A DNA stretch of 64,000 nucleotides from Fen-549 sp050011315 (GCA_050011315.1 JBEKJI010000001.1:204468-268467); one strand, 5' to 3'. Shown: positions 10,677-19,428, counted from the stretch's first letter. The notes: generated by a model from the sequence alone, not told the origin. Numbers and translations: made by a program.

Positions 10677-11249
10677 TCATAGCAAGTCGACCGAGATCTC
10701 CCAGACCGATTCGTCCACGTTCTCGAGCCTGAGCAGGCAGGGCGCCGACTCCTTCAGGATCGGCTCCAGCTCGGGTTGGGCGAGCGCGAGCGTCTTGCCG
10801 TCGAGGATGGCGGTGCGCTCGCCGTCCGGCAGCGCGAAGACGACGAGATCGTCACCCGTCAGCCCCGGCAGCTCGACCGTCTCGATCTCGTTCGCCACCA
10901 CGACGAAGCGGCGCTCGTCCACGCGCAGAACTCGTGCCCGGTAGGGCGCCGCCAGCCTGCTCTCGACCGCATCGGCGAAGATGCCGAGGTCGCCGTCACC
11001 GTCCTGCTCCTCGACGATCAGCAACTGCTCGGGCAGCGAGACGAAGACGGCGTAGTCGCCGGCGGCATTCGGCGCCAGCAGCGAGACGACCACCCCTCGG
11101 GGCTCCTCCCCACCCTGGTCTTCCTCGCCGGGCTCGATCGCTTCGCCTTCGTCCGCGCCGTCGGCCTTCCTCACCTCGATTCCCGAAACCAGCTCTTCCG
11201 AGCTCTCGGGGTGCTTGTAGGACGGCTCTTTTTTCTCTTCAGGTGGCAA
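10677..11249 (-). CDS. Uncharacterised acidic protein, paralogue of the hpf-coupled gene
   Basis: A 190-residue, cytosolic-looking protein with a charged, low-complexity N-terminus (EEKKEPSYKHPESSEEL…) and a conserved C-terminal half. The pieces DAVESRLAAPYRARVLRV, ILDGKTLAL and VDESVWEISVDLL match AIELQLAPPYRAYGVRK, VVDGKKSPG and IEDGLWEVTVNPI of the gene at 13472–14092, so the two are paralogues. TTG 11249 is the first start but lacks a good ribosome-binding site, so the N-terminus is uncertain. It lies just upstream of secA (gap about 50 bp) and may be co-transcribed with it. I do not recognise a function. Confidence 0.7.
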   Translation of the reverse strand: MPPEEKKEPSYKHPESSEELVSGIEVRKADGADEGEAIEPGEEDQGGEEPRGVVVSLLAPNAAGDYAVFVSLPEQLLIVEEQDGDGDLGIFADAVESRLAAPYRARVLRVDERRFVVVANEIETVELPGLTGDDLVVFALPDGERTAILDGKTLALAQPELEPILKESAPCLLRLENVDESVWEISVDLL

Positions 11250-11378
11250 GGGCGGCTTTCTGTCTCGTTGGTCTGCCCATGGATCAGGGCGTGGTCGAAA
11301 CGATCCGTCACATAGACGTCACAATCGAGGATCGTAACCGCTTCTGTCTCGTCCAGGATCGCGGGTACCATCGACTCT

Positions 11379-11624
11379 GTGAACGAGGCGCACTTCGCCG
11401 AGATCGAAAAGACGCTGCTCTTCATCTCCGAGGCGAGGAAGCGAGCGGAGCGGGCGGCTGCGAGCATCGAGAACGATGGGGCCGAGCCGCATCTGGTCGC
11501 CGCCCTGAAGCAGGTCGAGCAGGAGCTGGAAGAGCTAGGGCGACGACTGATGCAGCAGACCTATTTCGCCGTTCCGAACGACCAGCTCTCGATCACGCCC
11601 GACAAAGAGCCGATACTGCCCTAG
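11379..11624 (+). CDS. Small helical hypothetical protein
   Basis: An 81-residue open frame starting with GTG 11379 (MNEAHFAEIEKTLLFISEARKRAE…). Most of it is a charged amphipathic helix likely to form a coiled coil (heptad-like pattern to about residue 60), with a short proline-containing tail ending KEPILP. It fills a gap between two minus-strand genes and has no shadow gene opposite. There is no strong ribosome-binding site and no recognised family, so coding status is probable rather than certain. Confidence 0.5.
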   Translation: MNEAHFAEIEKTLLFISEARKRAERAAASIENDGAEPHLVAALKQVEQELEELGRRLMQQTYFAVPNDQLSITPDKEPILP

Positions 11625-11639
11625 CGGCAGCTCACGCCG

Positions 11640-12038
11640 TCAGGGCGCCGAGTTCGCGTCGTCGGCCTGCAGCCAGGCCAGCGCCTCGTCGAACTCCTCG
11701 AAGACCCCGATCTCGAAATCCACTTGCGACGAGACATATCCCTCAAACATGCGGCTGAGACCGTATCTGAGCGGAGAACCTGAGCCGACGACCACCGCCG
11801 AGCGAGTCTTGCCCTCACCTGCGAACCGCGCCCGGAGACTCGCGATCTCCTCCATATCGGTCGCCGTGATCGGCGAGACGTCGAGCGCCGTGTGATCCAT
11901 CAGCACCCTGACCTCGGGCCCAAACTCGGGACTCGAGGTGAGAGCCCGTATCAGCTCCTCGTAGCCCTTCACCTCGGCCACTCCCGACGTTCGGCAGACA
12001 ACAAGCGACGGATCGACCCAGGTGAGCTCGAATTCCAT
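11640..12038 (-). CDS. STAS/SpoIIAA-like domain protein
   Basis: A 132-residue protein (MEFELTWVDPSLVVCRTSGV…) with the alternating strand–helix pattern of the STAS/SEC14-type SpoIIAA-like fold. An early strand pair is followed by a helix (KGYEELIRALTSSPEFG), a central strand with aspartate (VRVLMDHTALDV), and a C-terminal helix EEFDEALAWLQAD. Such proteins are often stand-alone partners in stress or lipid signalling; no partner kinase is nearby. ATG 12038 has GGAGG only 2 bp before it, which is unusually close, and TTG 12077 is possible. It converges on the small gene at 11379. Confidence 0.6.
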   Translation of the reverse strand: MEFELTWVDPSLVVCRTSGVAEVKGYEELIRALTSSPEFGPEVRVLMDHTALDVSPITATDMEEIASLRARFAGEGKTRSAVVVGSGSPLRYGLSRMFEGYVSSQVDFEIGVFEEFDEALAWLQADDANSAP

Positions 12039-12285
12039 GGCCTCCGAAAGTATCGGCGCGATGTGACCAGTAGTCAACAGAACCCGGCGCTAGCACCGTC
12101 TCGTAAGAGACGTCAGCGCCGCCACCAAGATACGCCCCCACCCGTCGGCGCAAACGATGGCGTCGCAAGTCACGTCTTAGTGTTACCGTCGGGTTAATAA
12201 CGGAGCGCGTATTACAAGTACGGTTGCGTGCTTGCGTGAGCCATCGAATCCCTCGCTCTCAGGGCGCGGGTAAAGGAGGCACGAC

Positions 12286-12942
12286 ATGCTCAGGTTCGTT
12301 CGCAGTGGGTCGTGGATCGGCTACGTACTGGTGGCAGCGATCGCTACCGTCGCCGCCGGAGGAGGATTCGCGTTCGGCGCCAGCAGCGCTGGGACGCTCC
12401 ACGCATGCGCCAACAAGAAGACCGGCGCGCTCCGGCTCGCGAGCAAGTGCAAAAAGAGTGAGAAGAAGGTCTCGTGGAACGTCCGTGGTGCGCGGGGGGT
12501 AGCGGGGCCAGCGGGAGTGGCAGGGCTAGCCGGGGCGGCGGGGACAGCCGGGGCGACTGGACCCAGCGACGCCTGGGAGGCGAGTTCTCCAGGGATGACC
12601 GACGTCACATCTACGGAAATGGTGCTCTCCGTGACGGTGCCGGCCGGCAGCTATGAGGTCACCGGCATAGCGCAGGAACAGAACCGCGACGGGGCGAATC
12701 CCGCGACGTTGAACTGCGGGCTGAGAGCGGGCACCACGCCTCTCAACGACACGTTCTCGACCGCCCCTGTGTCGAGCGGGGGCACCTACGGGTACGGTGC
12801 AGCGGCGAACGTAGTGCACGCGGGCTATACGACCTCCACGGACACAACGTTCTCGCTCACCTGCTCGAAGGCTGGAAGCCCCGCCTCTCTGTATGTGCGC
12901 AACGCGACGCTCAGCGCCATCAAGGTCGGGACGATCCACTGA
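12286..12942 (+). CDS. Secreted collagen-like surface protein
   Basis: A 218-residue exported protein. A hydrophobic N-terminus (residues about 8–32, GSWIGYVLVAAIATVAAGGG…) precedes a module typical of actinobacterial cell-surface proteins: LHACANKKTGALRLASKCK then SEKKVSWNVRG. This leads into a short collagen-like run of Gly-x-y triplets (GPAGVAGLAGAAGTAG) and a beta-rich C-terminal domain of about 120 residues with paired cysteines (LNCGLRAG, LTCSKAG). TAAAGGAGG lies 8–10 bp before the ATG. It is probably displayed outside the cell; the binding target is unknown. The VCBS gene at 35071 ends in a comparable collagen-like stretch. Confidence 0.75.
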   Translation: MLRFVRSGSWIGYVLVAAIATVAAGGGFAFGASSAGTLHACANKKTGALRLASKCKKSEKKVSWNVRGARGVAGPAGVAGLAGAAGTAGATGPSDAWEASSPGMTDVTSTEMVLSVTVPAGSYEVTGIAQEQNRDGANPATLNCGLRAGTTPLNDTFSTAPVSSGGTYGYGAAANVVHAGYTTSTDTTFSLTCSKAGSPASLYVRNATLSAIKVGTIH

Positions 12943-13022
12943 CGATCAGGAGTGTCAATACGGAAGGGCTACCGGCAACTGCCGCTGCTGCCAGCTCGCC
13001 GTGGTACTCCATGCAATTCCAT

Positions 13023-13075
13023 CGAGCCCTCCTTCTGGTCGTGACCTTTCACAGCCGCGACCTTAGGAGGGCTCG
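13023..13075. other. Long hairpin in a gene-poor gap
   Basis: Perfect 11-bp arms CGAGCCCTCCT (13023–13033) and AGGAGGGCTCG (13065–13075), with an inner 5-bp pair GGTCG (13037–13041) / CGACC (13058–13062). The hairpin sits about 80 bp after the collagen-like gene and about 50 bp from a minus-strand gene remnant. It may terminate one or both transcripts; there is no T-run, so a different RNA role is open. The rest of 12943–13127 holds nothing recognisable. Confidence 0.5.
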
Positions 13076-13127
13076 CTGACGTCATGGCCTCGCGCGGCCC
13101 CGTCAACGACGCCTCTGGGATCTACAG

Positions 13128-13200
13128 CTAGAGCGGATCGATCGTGACTTCCCAGAGATCGTCCTCGGCCCGGGGCTCGGACGGATACGGAGAGTCCAGC
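13128..13200 (-). pseudogene. C-terminal remnant of a third paralogue of the hpf-coupled family
   Basis: The minus strand reads SEPRAEDDLWEVTIDPL and then TAG (13130–13128). This matches the extreme C-termini of the two intact paralogues (EDGLWEVTVNPI at 13472 and DESVWEISVDLL at 10677), with DNA identity across GACTTCCCAGAG. Upstream codons no longer resemble the family and there is no start, so only the tail survives. Confidence 0.5.
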
Positions 13201-13251
13201 GACCGCAGCCTCGACCGGTGAAGAGCTTGCGGCCCGTCCGCCGCCGGTGAT

Positions 13252-13437
13252 CTACCGCACCTGCCGCCAATCAGACCACGCAAGTGCCGCGGCGCCAAGA
13301 GCAACACCGACGCCTATGAGACCCCATGCCGTGTCGCCACTGGAGAACTGGATCGCTGCGACGGACAGCATCGCGACCCCCACCACAACCCAGCCCCAGG
13401 CGCGGATTAGATTCCTCGAATGCCGGTCGCGGAGCAT
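13252..13437 (-). CDS. Small two-helix membrane protein
   Basis: A 61-residue protein beginning MLRDRHSRNLIRAWGWVVVG. It has a positively charged N-terminus and two hydrophobic helices (about residues 14–30 and 37–54) joined by a short FSSGDTAWG turn, ending WSDWRQVR. AGAGGGAGAT is well placed before ATG 13437, supporting real translation. It is 34 bp downstream of the hpf-coupled gene and co-directional, so it is probably the last gene of the comF/hpf transcription unit. No family recognised. Confidence 0.6.
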   Translation of the reverse strand: MLRDRHSRNLIRAWGWVVVGVAMLSVAAIQFSSGDTAWGLIGVGVALGAAALAWSDWRQVR

Positions 13438-13471
13438 GGCTGATCTCCCTCTGGCGATGTCGCCCGCAGGA

Positions 13472-14092
13472 CTAGATCGGGTTGACGGTGACTTCCCAGA
13501 GACCGTCTTCGATCCGCAGGGCGTGGGCGAAGAAATCCGCGGCGGCCTCCTTACCGATCTGCTCGAGCTCGGGGACGTTGCCGGGCGACTTCTTCCCGTC
13601 CACGACCAGCTCGCGCTGGTCGCCTCTGACTGTCAGCTCGAGCTCGTCGCCGGCGGTCTGGAAGCGGCCGAGCTCGATCTCGCGCGCCGCCACGGCCCAG
13701 AGATCGGCCTCCTTGCGGACGCCGTAGGCTCGATAGGGCGGCGCGAGCTGCAGCTCGATCGCCTCGGCGAGCGGAGTGACGTCGCCGTCGGGGAGATGGG
13801 AGTCCATGTAGATGTCTCCGTCCTCGACGACGACGAAGCCGAGCTCGTCGGCGCCGGTCAGCTCGGGCGCCTCGCTGGTGATGACCAGATCCCAGTCGCC
13901 GCCGGTTCGCGGGACGCCGATAAACGCGAGCCCGCCCGTCTCGGCGCTGATGCCGGCGAGGCTCATCCCGGTGGATGCCGGCTCTGTAGGTCTTTCGACC
14001 TCGTCCTCCCCGCCGCTGCCCGCGAGCGCGCCCTCGGCTTCCACCGCCCGGCGGCGCGCTTCCTCGTCCGTGTGCTTCCAGGGCTTCTTCAC
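13472..14092 (-). CDS. Uncharacterised protein translationally coupled to hpf
   Basis: A 206-residue soluble protein with a charged N-terminus (MKKPWKHTDEEARRRAVEAE) and a C-terminal half shared with the 10677–11249 product (LAPPYRAYGVRK, IEDGLWEVTVNPI). Its GTG start (14092–14090) overlaps the hpf stop codon as GTGA, so the two proteins are made from one message and probably work or are needed together. No catalytic motif or membrane segment is seen and I recognise no family. The coupling to a ribosome-hibernation factor and the paralogue beside secA are the only functional hints. Confidence 0.8.
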   Translation of the reverse strand: MKKPWKHTDEEARRRAVEAEGALAGSGGEDEVERPTEPASTGMSLAGISAETGGLAFIGVPRTGGDWDLVITSEAPELTGADELGFVVVEDGDIYMDSHLPDGDVTPLAEAIELQLAPPYRAYGVRKEADLWAVAAREIELGRFQTAGDELELTVRGDQRELVVDGKKSPGNVPELEQIGKEAAADFFAHALRIEDGLWEVTVNPI

Positions 14093-14640
14093 AGCTGCGG
14101 CTCGATCAATCCATAGTTCCCGTCCCGGCGACGATACACGACGCCGACCTCGCCGACCTCGCTGTTTCGGAACACGAAGAAGTCGTGGCCGATCAACTCG
14201 AGCTGGAGCACGGCCTCCTCGGGCGTCATCGGTTTCACAGCGAACTGTTTCATCTTCACGATCATGGGTTCCTGCTCGCCGGGTACTACGGGTGCCGTCT
14301 CGAGCGGCGCCGAATTCGCGTGAACGTTCGTGTGAACGTGGTGGTTGCGACGCTTCTCCTGGTAGCGCTTGGCCTGGCGCTCGAGCTTGCCCACCAGCTC
14401 GTCGATCGAGGCGCGCCAGTCGGAGGAGCTCTCACGGGCGCGCAGAGTCGGGCCCTTCGTCCAGATCGTCGCCTCGGCGACGTGGTTGTCGGCGATCGAG
14501 GGATTCTTCTCCAAGGAGAGCTCGAGCTCGACCTTGGTCGGATCGGCGAGGTGGCGTTCGAGCTTACGGAACTTCTCTTCCGCGTAGCTGCGGATCGTGT
14601 CGCTCATCTCGAGGTTCTTACCCTTGACCTGAAGCTGCAT
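14089..14640 (-). CDS. hpf: Ribosome hibernation promoting factor, long form
   Basis: A 183-residue long-form HPF, which binds the 30S decoding centre and dimerises 70S ribosomes into inactive 100S particles in stationary phase. The N-terminal S30AE domain is MQLQVKGKNLEMSDTIRSYA to about residue 100, with the basic EKFRKLERHL helix. The C-terminal dimerisation domain contains FAVKPMTPEEAVLQLELIGH, DFFVFRNSEVGEVGVVYRR and the final DGNYGLIEPQL. The frame is open further upstream to 15429, but that part is antisense-like shadow of comF, and ATG 14640 gives the family length. It lies between comF and a coupled unknown gene. Confidence 0.96.
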   Translation of the reverse strand: MQLQVKGKNLEMSDTIRSYAEEKFRKLERHLADPTKVELELSLEKNPSIADNHVAEATIWTKGPTLRARESSSDWRASIDELVGKLERQAKRYQEKRRNHHVHTNVHANSAPLETAPVVPGEQEPMIVKMKQFAVKPMTPEEAVLQLELIGHDFFVFRNSEVGEVGVVYRRRDGNYGLIEPQL

Positions 14641-14819
14641 CAGGCGCTCCTTCGTCTCCGGGATCGAACGGGCTCGTGACCCGTCCCGATATACGAGCAA
14701 CTGGCAGCGGACGCGGCTGGGCGCCGCCTGTGTACGTCCGGAATATGTGTTTGGTCTTTGCGAAAAGCACTGGCCGCGAGCCGGACGGTCGCTCGTCTTC
14801 GCTTTCACTCTACCCCGCT

Positions 14820-15494
14820 CTAGCGTTCTCGAACAGCCCTCGCAAGAGCTACGACCTCGACATGGCGGCAACCGGCCTTGCGCAGAGCCCCGGCGCAGAC
14901 CGAAGCGGTGGCTCCGCTCGTGTAGACATCGTCGACGATACAGACCGAGCTGGGCGGCTTGGCGCCCCTGCAAGCTCGGAAGGCGCGTTCGACATTCTTG
15001 CTGCGCTCCGACAGCGCCAGACCGCGCTGGCGCCTGGGCGAGCCGACGCGCTCGAGCAGCCGTTGCAACGGGAGTTCCCAGAGAAGCGCCAGCTCGGCGG
15101 CAAGCGCTCCGGCCGGGTGAAAGCCGCGGCTGAGCGAGCGCTCGCGCTGAGCCGGCACGAAGGTGAGCGCCTTCACCTGCGGGCGCGGGATCACCTCCGC
15201 GAGCAGCTCCGCCGCGATGCCCGCCAAACGCCGCTGTCCCCGCTCCTTCCAGGACCCGATCAGCCTCGGCACAGGTCCCGAGTAAGAGAGCGCAGAGCGC
15301 GCCTGGGCGAAGGCGATCCGGCGTCCGGCGCACTCCAGGCAGCGAGCAACCGGCCAGGCGGTCGGAGTGCCGCAACGCGCACACAGCGGCCCGAGTAGGC
15401 GCGGTAGCAGCTCGCGGCAGCGAGAGCAAAGCTCGGGCCCCGGTTCGCCGCAGGCCGCGCAGCGGGAGGGAAAGAGAAGCTCGAGCAGGGGCAC
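14820..15494 (-). CDS. comF: ComF-family phosphoribosyltransferase-like protein
   Basis: A 224-residue ComF/GntX-type protein. The N-terminus carries a four-plus-four cysteine zinc-binding region (C12, C15, C23, C26, then C38, C41, C52, C55), typical of the family. The C-terminal phosphoribosyltransferase fold ends with the PRPP-binding loop VCIVDDVYTSGATA (184–197) after the SKNVERAF segment. In competent bacteria ComF assists DNA uptake; in non-competent species its role is less clear and may touch DNA repair. It lies upstream of hpf, a conserved neighbour. Confidence 0.93.
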   Translation of the reverse strand: MPLLELLFPSRCAACGEPGPELCSRCRELLPRLLGPLCARCGTPTAWPVARCLECAGRRIAFAQARSALSYSGPVPRLIGSWKERGQRRLAGIAAELLAEVIPRPQVKALTFVPAQRERSLSRGFHPAGALAAELALLWELPLQRLLERVGSPRRQRGLALSERSKNVERAFRACRGAKPPSSVCIVDDVYTSGATASVCAGALRKAGCRHVEVVALARAVRER

Positions 15495-15554
15495 GGACTC
15501 ACGCTAGAGCGCGAGCCGTGCCGTCTTTGTGTCGTTTTCGTGCCGTTGTCTGCG

Positions 15555-17129
15555 CTACCCCGGTAACACCGGTAGAGAGACGACCGTAAACGTCTGCTCG
15601 GCGGCGAACGCGGAGCCCGCGAAGCTCGAGTCGATCGCCTGCACGCTCCAGTAGTAGGTGCCGCCGTGCAAACCGGTCAGTGTGAGACTCCTCCGCTCCT
15701 GCGCGTTTCCCAATTCCGGCAGCAGCCGGCGGCCGTTCGGAAGAGCCGCGGGCGAGAGCACTTGCGAGCCACCCGGAGTTTTCCCGACCCTGACGTTGTA
15801 ACTGAGGCCTGCAGACGGAGTCTTCGAATCCGTTGCCGACTCCCAGGAGAGTTTCACTTGGTTGCCGGTGACAACGCTGGTGAGGTTGGCGGAAGCGCCC
15901 GGGGCGTGGTTCGCGTTCGCGCTTGTGTTCCGGTACAGCCTGCTGACGAAACCGTGGCCCGTGTTTCCGGCCAGGAGAAAGTCGAGTCGACCGTCGGAGT
16001 TGTAGTCGCCCCACGCGGCCGCTCCCTGCTCGACTCCGGCCAGGTGCGCCTTGATGTCGCTGAAGGCGCTCAGATTTCCGTAGCCACTCGAACGGTAGAC
16101 CTTGGTGACGCGTACGAGGTTCGCATAACCGTGGACGCCCGTGAGCAGGATGTCGGGGCGGCCGTCCGAGTTGTAGTCACCCCAGCCTCCCGAGCTCCAG
16201 ATGAAACCCGCCAGGTGCGCCTGGATGTCTTTGAAGACGCCGTTTCCGCCGCCACGGTAGACCCTGGAGATCTGCTGGTCGCCATGGGCGCCGGTGAGCA
16301 GGAGGTCGAGGCGACCGTCGGAGTTGTAGTCGCCCCAGACGGCACAGCCGCCCGAGACGCCGATCAGATGCGCGTGGATGTCTACAAAGGTGCCGCCGCC
16401 TTGGTTGTGGTAGACCTTCGCGATCTCTTTCGAGCCCGTATAGCCCGTGAGCACGATGTCGAGCTTGCCGTCGGAGTCGTAGTCGCCCCAAGCGGCCGAG
16501 CTGTTGTAGCAGACACCCGTCAGGTTCGCTTGGATGTCGGTGAACGAACCCCCTCCGTTGTTTCGGTAGATCCTGGCAACGGGAGGCGTGCTGGCGCTAC
16601 TGCCCAAGAGGAAGCCGGTGAGCAGGATATCCGGGCGACCGTCCGAGTTGTAGTCGCCCCAGGCGAGCGAGCCGCCCGAGACCCCGGGCAGGTTGAGAGC
16701 CGGCGTGAAGGTTCCGTCGCCGTTGTTGTGGTAGAGAGTGGTGGCAGCGGTGTGGGGGTTGATCGCACCCGCAATCAGAAGGTCGAGGCGACCGTCGGAG
16801 TCGTAATCCCCCCAGGCAACGGCGCCGTCGTAGAGAGGGGTCAGGTTCGCCTGGCTGTCCACGCTGAAGGTTCCGTCGCCGTTGTTGTGGTAGAGCCTGG
16901 CGACCGGGTTTTTCGACGAGTCCGCGCCCGTTATCACGAAGTCGAGGCGCCCATCCGAGTCGTAGTCGCCCCAAGCGACGGCCGAACTGGTGACGCCCGC
17001 CAGGCTGACGCCGCTGTTAGTGAACGGCGAGCCGCCCGGGGCACGACGAGCGCCTGAAGACGATGCGACAACACAGGCGACGACGACAAGGGCTACGAGG
17101 GTGGTCAGACACACCTTGGGCGAGGTCAT
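15555..17129 (-). CDS. Secreted FG-GAP/VCBS seven-repeat protein, copy 1
   Basis: A 524-residue exported protein with a signal peptide (TTLVALVVVACVVASSSGA). It has seven repeats of about 50–60 residues, each containing a calcium-loop motif such as WGDYDSDGRLDFVITG or WGDYNSDGRPDILLTG. Seven repeats are what an integrin-like seven-bladed propeller needs. After the propeller comes a fibronectin-III-like domain (SYNVRVGKTPGGSQV…, GGTYYWSVQAID). It is likely a cell-surface adhesion or matrix protein whose fold depends on Ca2+. The next gene upstream (17494–19377) is a paralogue with the same layout, so this is a tandem pair. Confidence 0.88.
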   Translation of the reverse strand: MTSPKVCLTTLVALVVVACVVASSSGARRAPGGSPFTNSGVSLAGVTSSAVAWGDYDSDGRLDFVITGADSSKNPVARLYHNNGDGTFSVDSQANLTPLYDGAVAWGDYDSDGRLDLLIAGAINPHTAATTLYHNNGDGTFTPALNLPGVSGGSLAWGDYNSDGRPDILLTGFLLGSSASTPPVARIYRNNGGGSFTDIQANLTGVCYNSSAAWGDYDSDGKLDIVLTGYTGSKEIAKVYHNQGGGTFVDIHAHLIGVSGGCAVWGDYNSDGRLDLLLTGAHGDQQISRVYRGGGNGVFKDIQAHLAGFIWSSGGWGDYNSDGRPDILLTGVHGYANLVRVTKVYRSSGYGNLSAFSDIKAHLAGVEQGAAAWGDYNSDGRLDFLLAGNTGHGFVSRLYRNTSANANHAPGASANLTSVVTGNQVKLSWESATDSKTPSAGLSYNVRVGKTPGGSQVLSPAALPNGRRLLPELGNAQERRSLTLTGLHGGTYYWSVQAIDSSFAGSAFAAEQTFTVVSLPVLPG

Positions 17130-17493
17130 CTCGATCCTTTCCGGCGTCTCGGGTAAGGCCGGCTGCGCGAGCTGGATCGCGTCGCCGGCGAAGCGGCGGG
17201 TCGCATGGAATAACCGAAAGAGCAGAAAGCCACGGCGACTCTCGATCTCGAGAAAGCCCGACGATCGTAGACCCTCGCGACCGGCGACTCAAGCGGCGAG
17301 AAGCGGAGGAAGCGAGAACGGCTATAGCGAATGCTCAGGATGCCGGCGTCGGCGGTGCAGCGGGTGGCGAAAAACAGCGCGAGCACGGACACGAGCTCAC
17401 GCTAGAGCCCCAGCTGTGATTTGTTTGCGACGATTCAGTGCCGGATTCGCGACGCTGGCGGAATCCGCGCCGTCATCCCCGCCTTTCTTCGCT
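17130..17493. other. 364-bp gap between tandem FG-GAP genes
   Basis: It contains the presumed promoter of the 15555–17129 gene. The stretch 17384–17450 (…CTCACGCTAGAG… and GTGCCGGATTCG) loosely resembles 15490–15545, the corresponding 3' flank of copy 1. This suggests that the duplicated unit included its downstream flank. No gene or RNA is recognised here. Confidence 0.4.
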
Positions 17494-19377
17494 TTAACCG
17501 CTCTTGACGACCTTGAAGGCGAACAGAATGTGGTTCGCGTCGGCGGAGAGCTTCAGGCGGTACCGGCCGGCTTTGATCGGCTTTGCGCCGAAGATATGCT
17601 TGACCGTCATCGAGTGAGAGCCTTCGGAGGTTCCCGCCTTTTCTACTCTACGCACAATCAGCCACTTGGCGCCCTTCTTGAGCGAGAGCACATAGCCGAA
17701 GGTCTTGCTCGGCGAAGAGAAGCTGTAGACGAGCTTGACCGCCCCGGCCTGAGCCGGCGTGAAGCTCATCTTCGTCAGGTGGGCGAAGATCTTGCCGATT
17801 GAGAAGGACTTCACGACCGCGAAGGGAGAGCCGACGAAGCCCGCGTCGACCGCCTGCACGCTCCAGTAGTAGGTGCCCGGCGCTAGGCCTACGAGCGTGA
17901 AGCTCGTTCTCTCGCCCACGTTTCCGGTCTGGGGTACGAGGCGCCTACCACTCCCTAGCGCCAGCGCCGAGACGATGTTGGAGCCACCCGGTTTGGTGCC
18001 CACACGCACGTTGTAGGAAAGGGCGGCGACAGGCGTCGTGTCGTCGGTCGCAGCGCTCCACGTGAGCGTCGTCCGACTGATACCAAGCGGGACGGAGACA
18101 GAGGAGGAGAGACTGGTCGGCGCTGTGGGGGTGCCGTTCGAGAGCGGCGTCGCGTTGCGGTAGACGTTGGCAAACATGTTCGAGCTGCTATCCGAGCCCG
18201 TCAGAGCGATGTCGAGCCTGCCGTCCGCGTCGTAGTCGCCCCAGGCGACCGACCCCGATATAACCCCGTCGAGACCAGTACCCGGTTCGTCTGTGAAGGT
18301 GTTGTTACCGTTGTTGTGGTACAGGTTGACGAGAGCGCCTAGGGAGTAGTTTTCACCCGTCACAAGGATGTCCGGCTTGCCGTCGTTGTCGTAATCACCC
18401 CAGGCGACCGAGCTGGCGTTGACGCCGACCAAAGGAATATCCAAGACGGTGAAGTGACCGCCCCCGTCGTTACGGTAGACCCGGGTGGTTCTGTAGATGC
18501 AGATTTGTGAGCTGTTCATGCCTGTGCATCCAGAGAGGAGGATGTCGGGCCGGCCATCCGAGTTGTAGTCGCCCCAGGCGACCGAGCCCGAGATGCCGAT
18601 CAAGTGTGCCGCGGCGTCTTCCGTGAAGGTGCCGTCACCGTTGTTGTGGAAGAGCTTGGTGACGAACGAGGTGCAGTTGCTGCCCACGTTGTTACAGCCG
18701 GCCAGCAAGATGTCCGGATTACCGTCCGAGTCGTAGTCGCCCCAGGCGGCCGAAAAGGCGATAACGCCGGTCAGGCCTGCACTCGTGTCCTCTGTGAAGG
18801 TGCCGCCGCCGTTGTTTCGGTAGAGCTTGGTGACGAAGGAGGTGCAGGACGACGACGTGCAGCCCGCTAGGAAGATGTCCTGCCTGCCGTCATTGTTGTA
18901 GTCGCCCCAGGCAACCGGACCGCCGATAACAGGCGACAGGTGTGCGCTCGTGTCCTCTGTGAAGGTGCCGTCGCCGTTGTTTCGGTAGAGCTTGGTGGCG
19001 AGATTATTGGAGATGTCGCGGCCCGTTATTAGGATGTCGGGCCTGCCGTCATTGTTGTAGTCGCCCCAGGCAGCCACGCCGTTCCCGTTAATGGTCAGGC
19101 CCGCGCCCGCGTTCTCGGTGAAGCTGGCGCCGTTGTTCTCGTAGAGCTTGGGGAAAGACACGCTGTTTTCGCCAGTCAAGAGGATGTCGAGCTTGCCATC
19201 GGAGTTGTAGTCGCCCCAACCGACTGAGCCTAATATGGTGCCGGTCAGGCCGGCGCCGATGTTGTTGAAGAGAGATCCGCCTCCGCCCGCGCTAGCGCGG
19301 CGGGCTCCGGCGAACTGGCTTGCCGTAACAATGAGCAGAAGAAGAGTAAAAAGGGCAACAGAACGAGGCGTTTTCAC
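17494..19377 (-). CDS. Secreted FG-GAP/VCBS seven-repeat protein, copy 2, with extra C-terminal domain
   Basis: A 627-residue exported protein (signal peptide FTLLLLIVTASQFAGA). Seven calcium-loop repeats are visible, from WGDYNSDGKLDILLTG to WGDYDADGRLDIALTG, followed by a fibronectin-III-like domain (LSYNVRVGTKPGGSNIV…, APGTYYWSVQAVDAGF). Unlike copy 1 it continues for about 90 residues into a beta-rich domain (IGKIFAHLTKMSFTPAQAGA…HILFAFKVV) resembling C-terminal modules of other actinobacterial surface proteins. Probably a surface adhesin or matrix component. It is followed directly, in the same direction, by copy 1. Confidence 0.88.
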   Translation of the reverse strand: MKTPRSVALFTLLLLIVTASQFAGARRASAGGGGSLFNNIGAGLTGTILGSVGWGDYNSDGKLDILLTGENSVSFPKLYENNGASFTENAGAGLTINGNGVAAWGDYNNDGRPDILITGRDISNNLATKLYRNNGDGTFTEDTSAHLSPVIGGPVAWGDYNNDGRQDIFLAGCTSSSCTSFVTKLYRNNGGGTFTEDTSAGLTGVIAFSAAWGDYDSDGNPDILLAGCNNVGSNCTSFVTKLFHNNGDGTFTEDAAAHLIGISGSVAWGDYNSDGRPDILLSGCTGMNSSQICIYRTTRVYRNDGGGHFTVLDIPLVGVNASSVAWGDYDNDGKPDILVTGENYSLGALVNLYHNNGNNTFTDEPGTGLDGVISGSVAWGDYDADGRLDIALTGSDSSSNMFANVYRNATPLSNGTPTAPTSLSSSVSVPLGISRTTLTWSAATDDTTPVAALSYNVRVGTKPGGSNIVSALALGSGRRLVPQTGNVGERTSFTLVGLAPGTYYWSVQAVDAGFVGSPFAVVKSFSIGKIFAHLTKMSFTPAQAGAVKLVYSFSSPSKTFGYVLSLKKGAKWLIVRRVEKAGTSEGSHSMTVKHIFGAKPIKAGRYRLKLSADANHILFAFKVVKSG

Positions 19378-19428
19378 GGCGAACTCCCTTCTCCGATCCG
19401 TAGGCTTCAGCGACCTGCCGGCCGAGTC

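Noticed and set aside
14641..15429. 446-residue upstream extension of HPF
   Set aside because: The extension is an out-of-frame reading of comF and its flank; HPF starts at ATG 14640.
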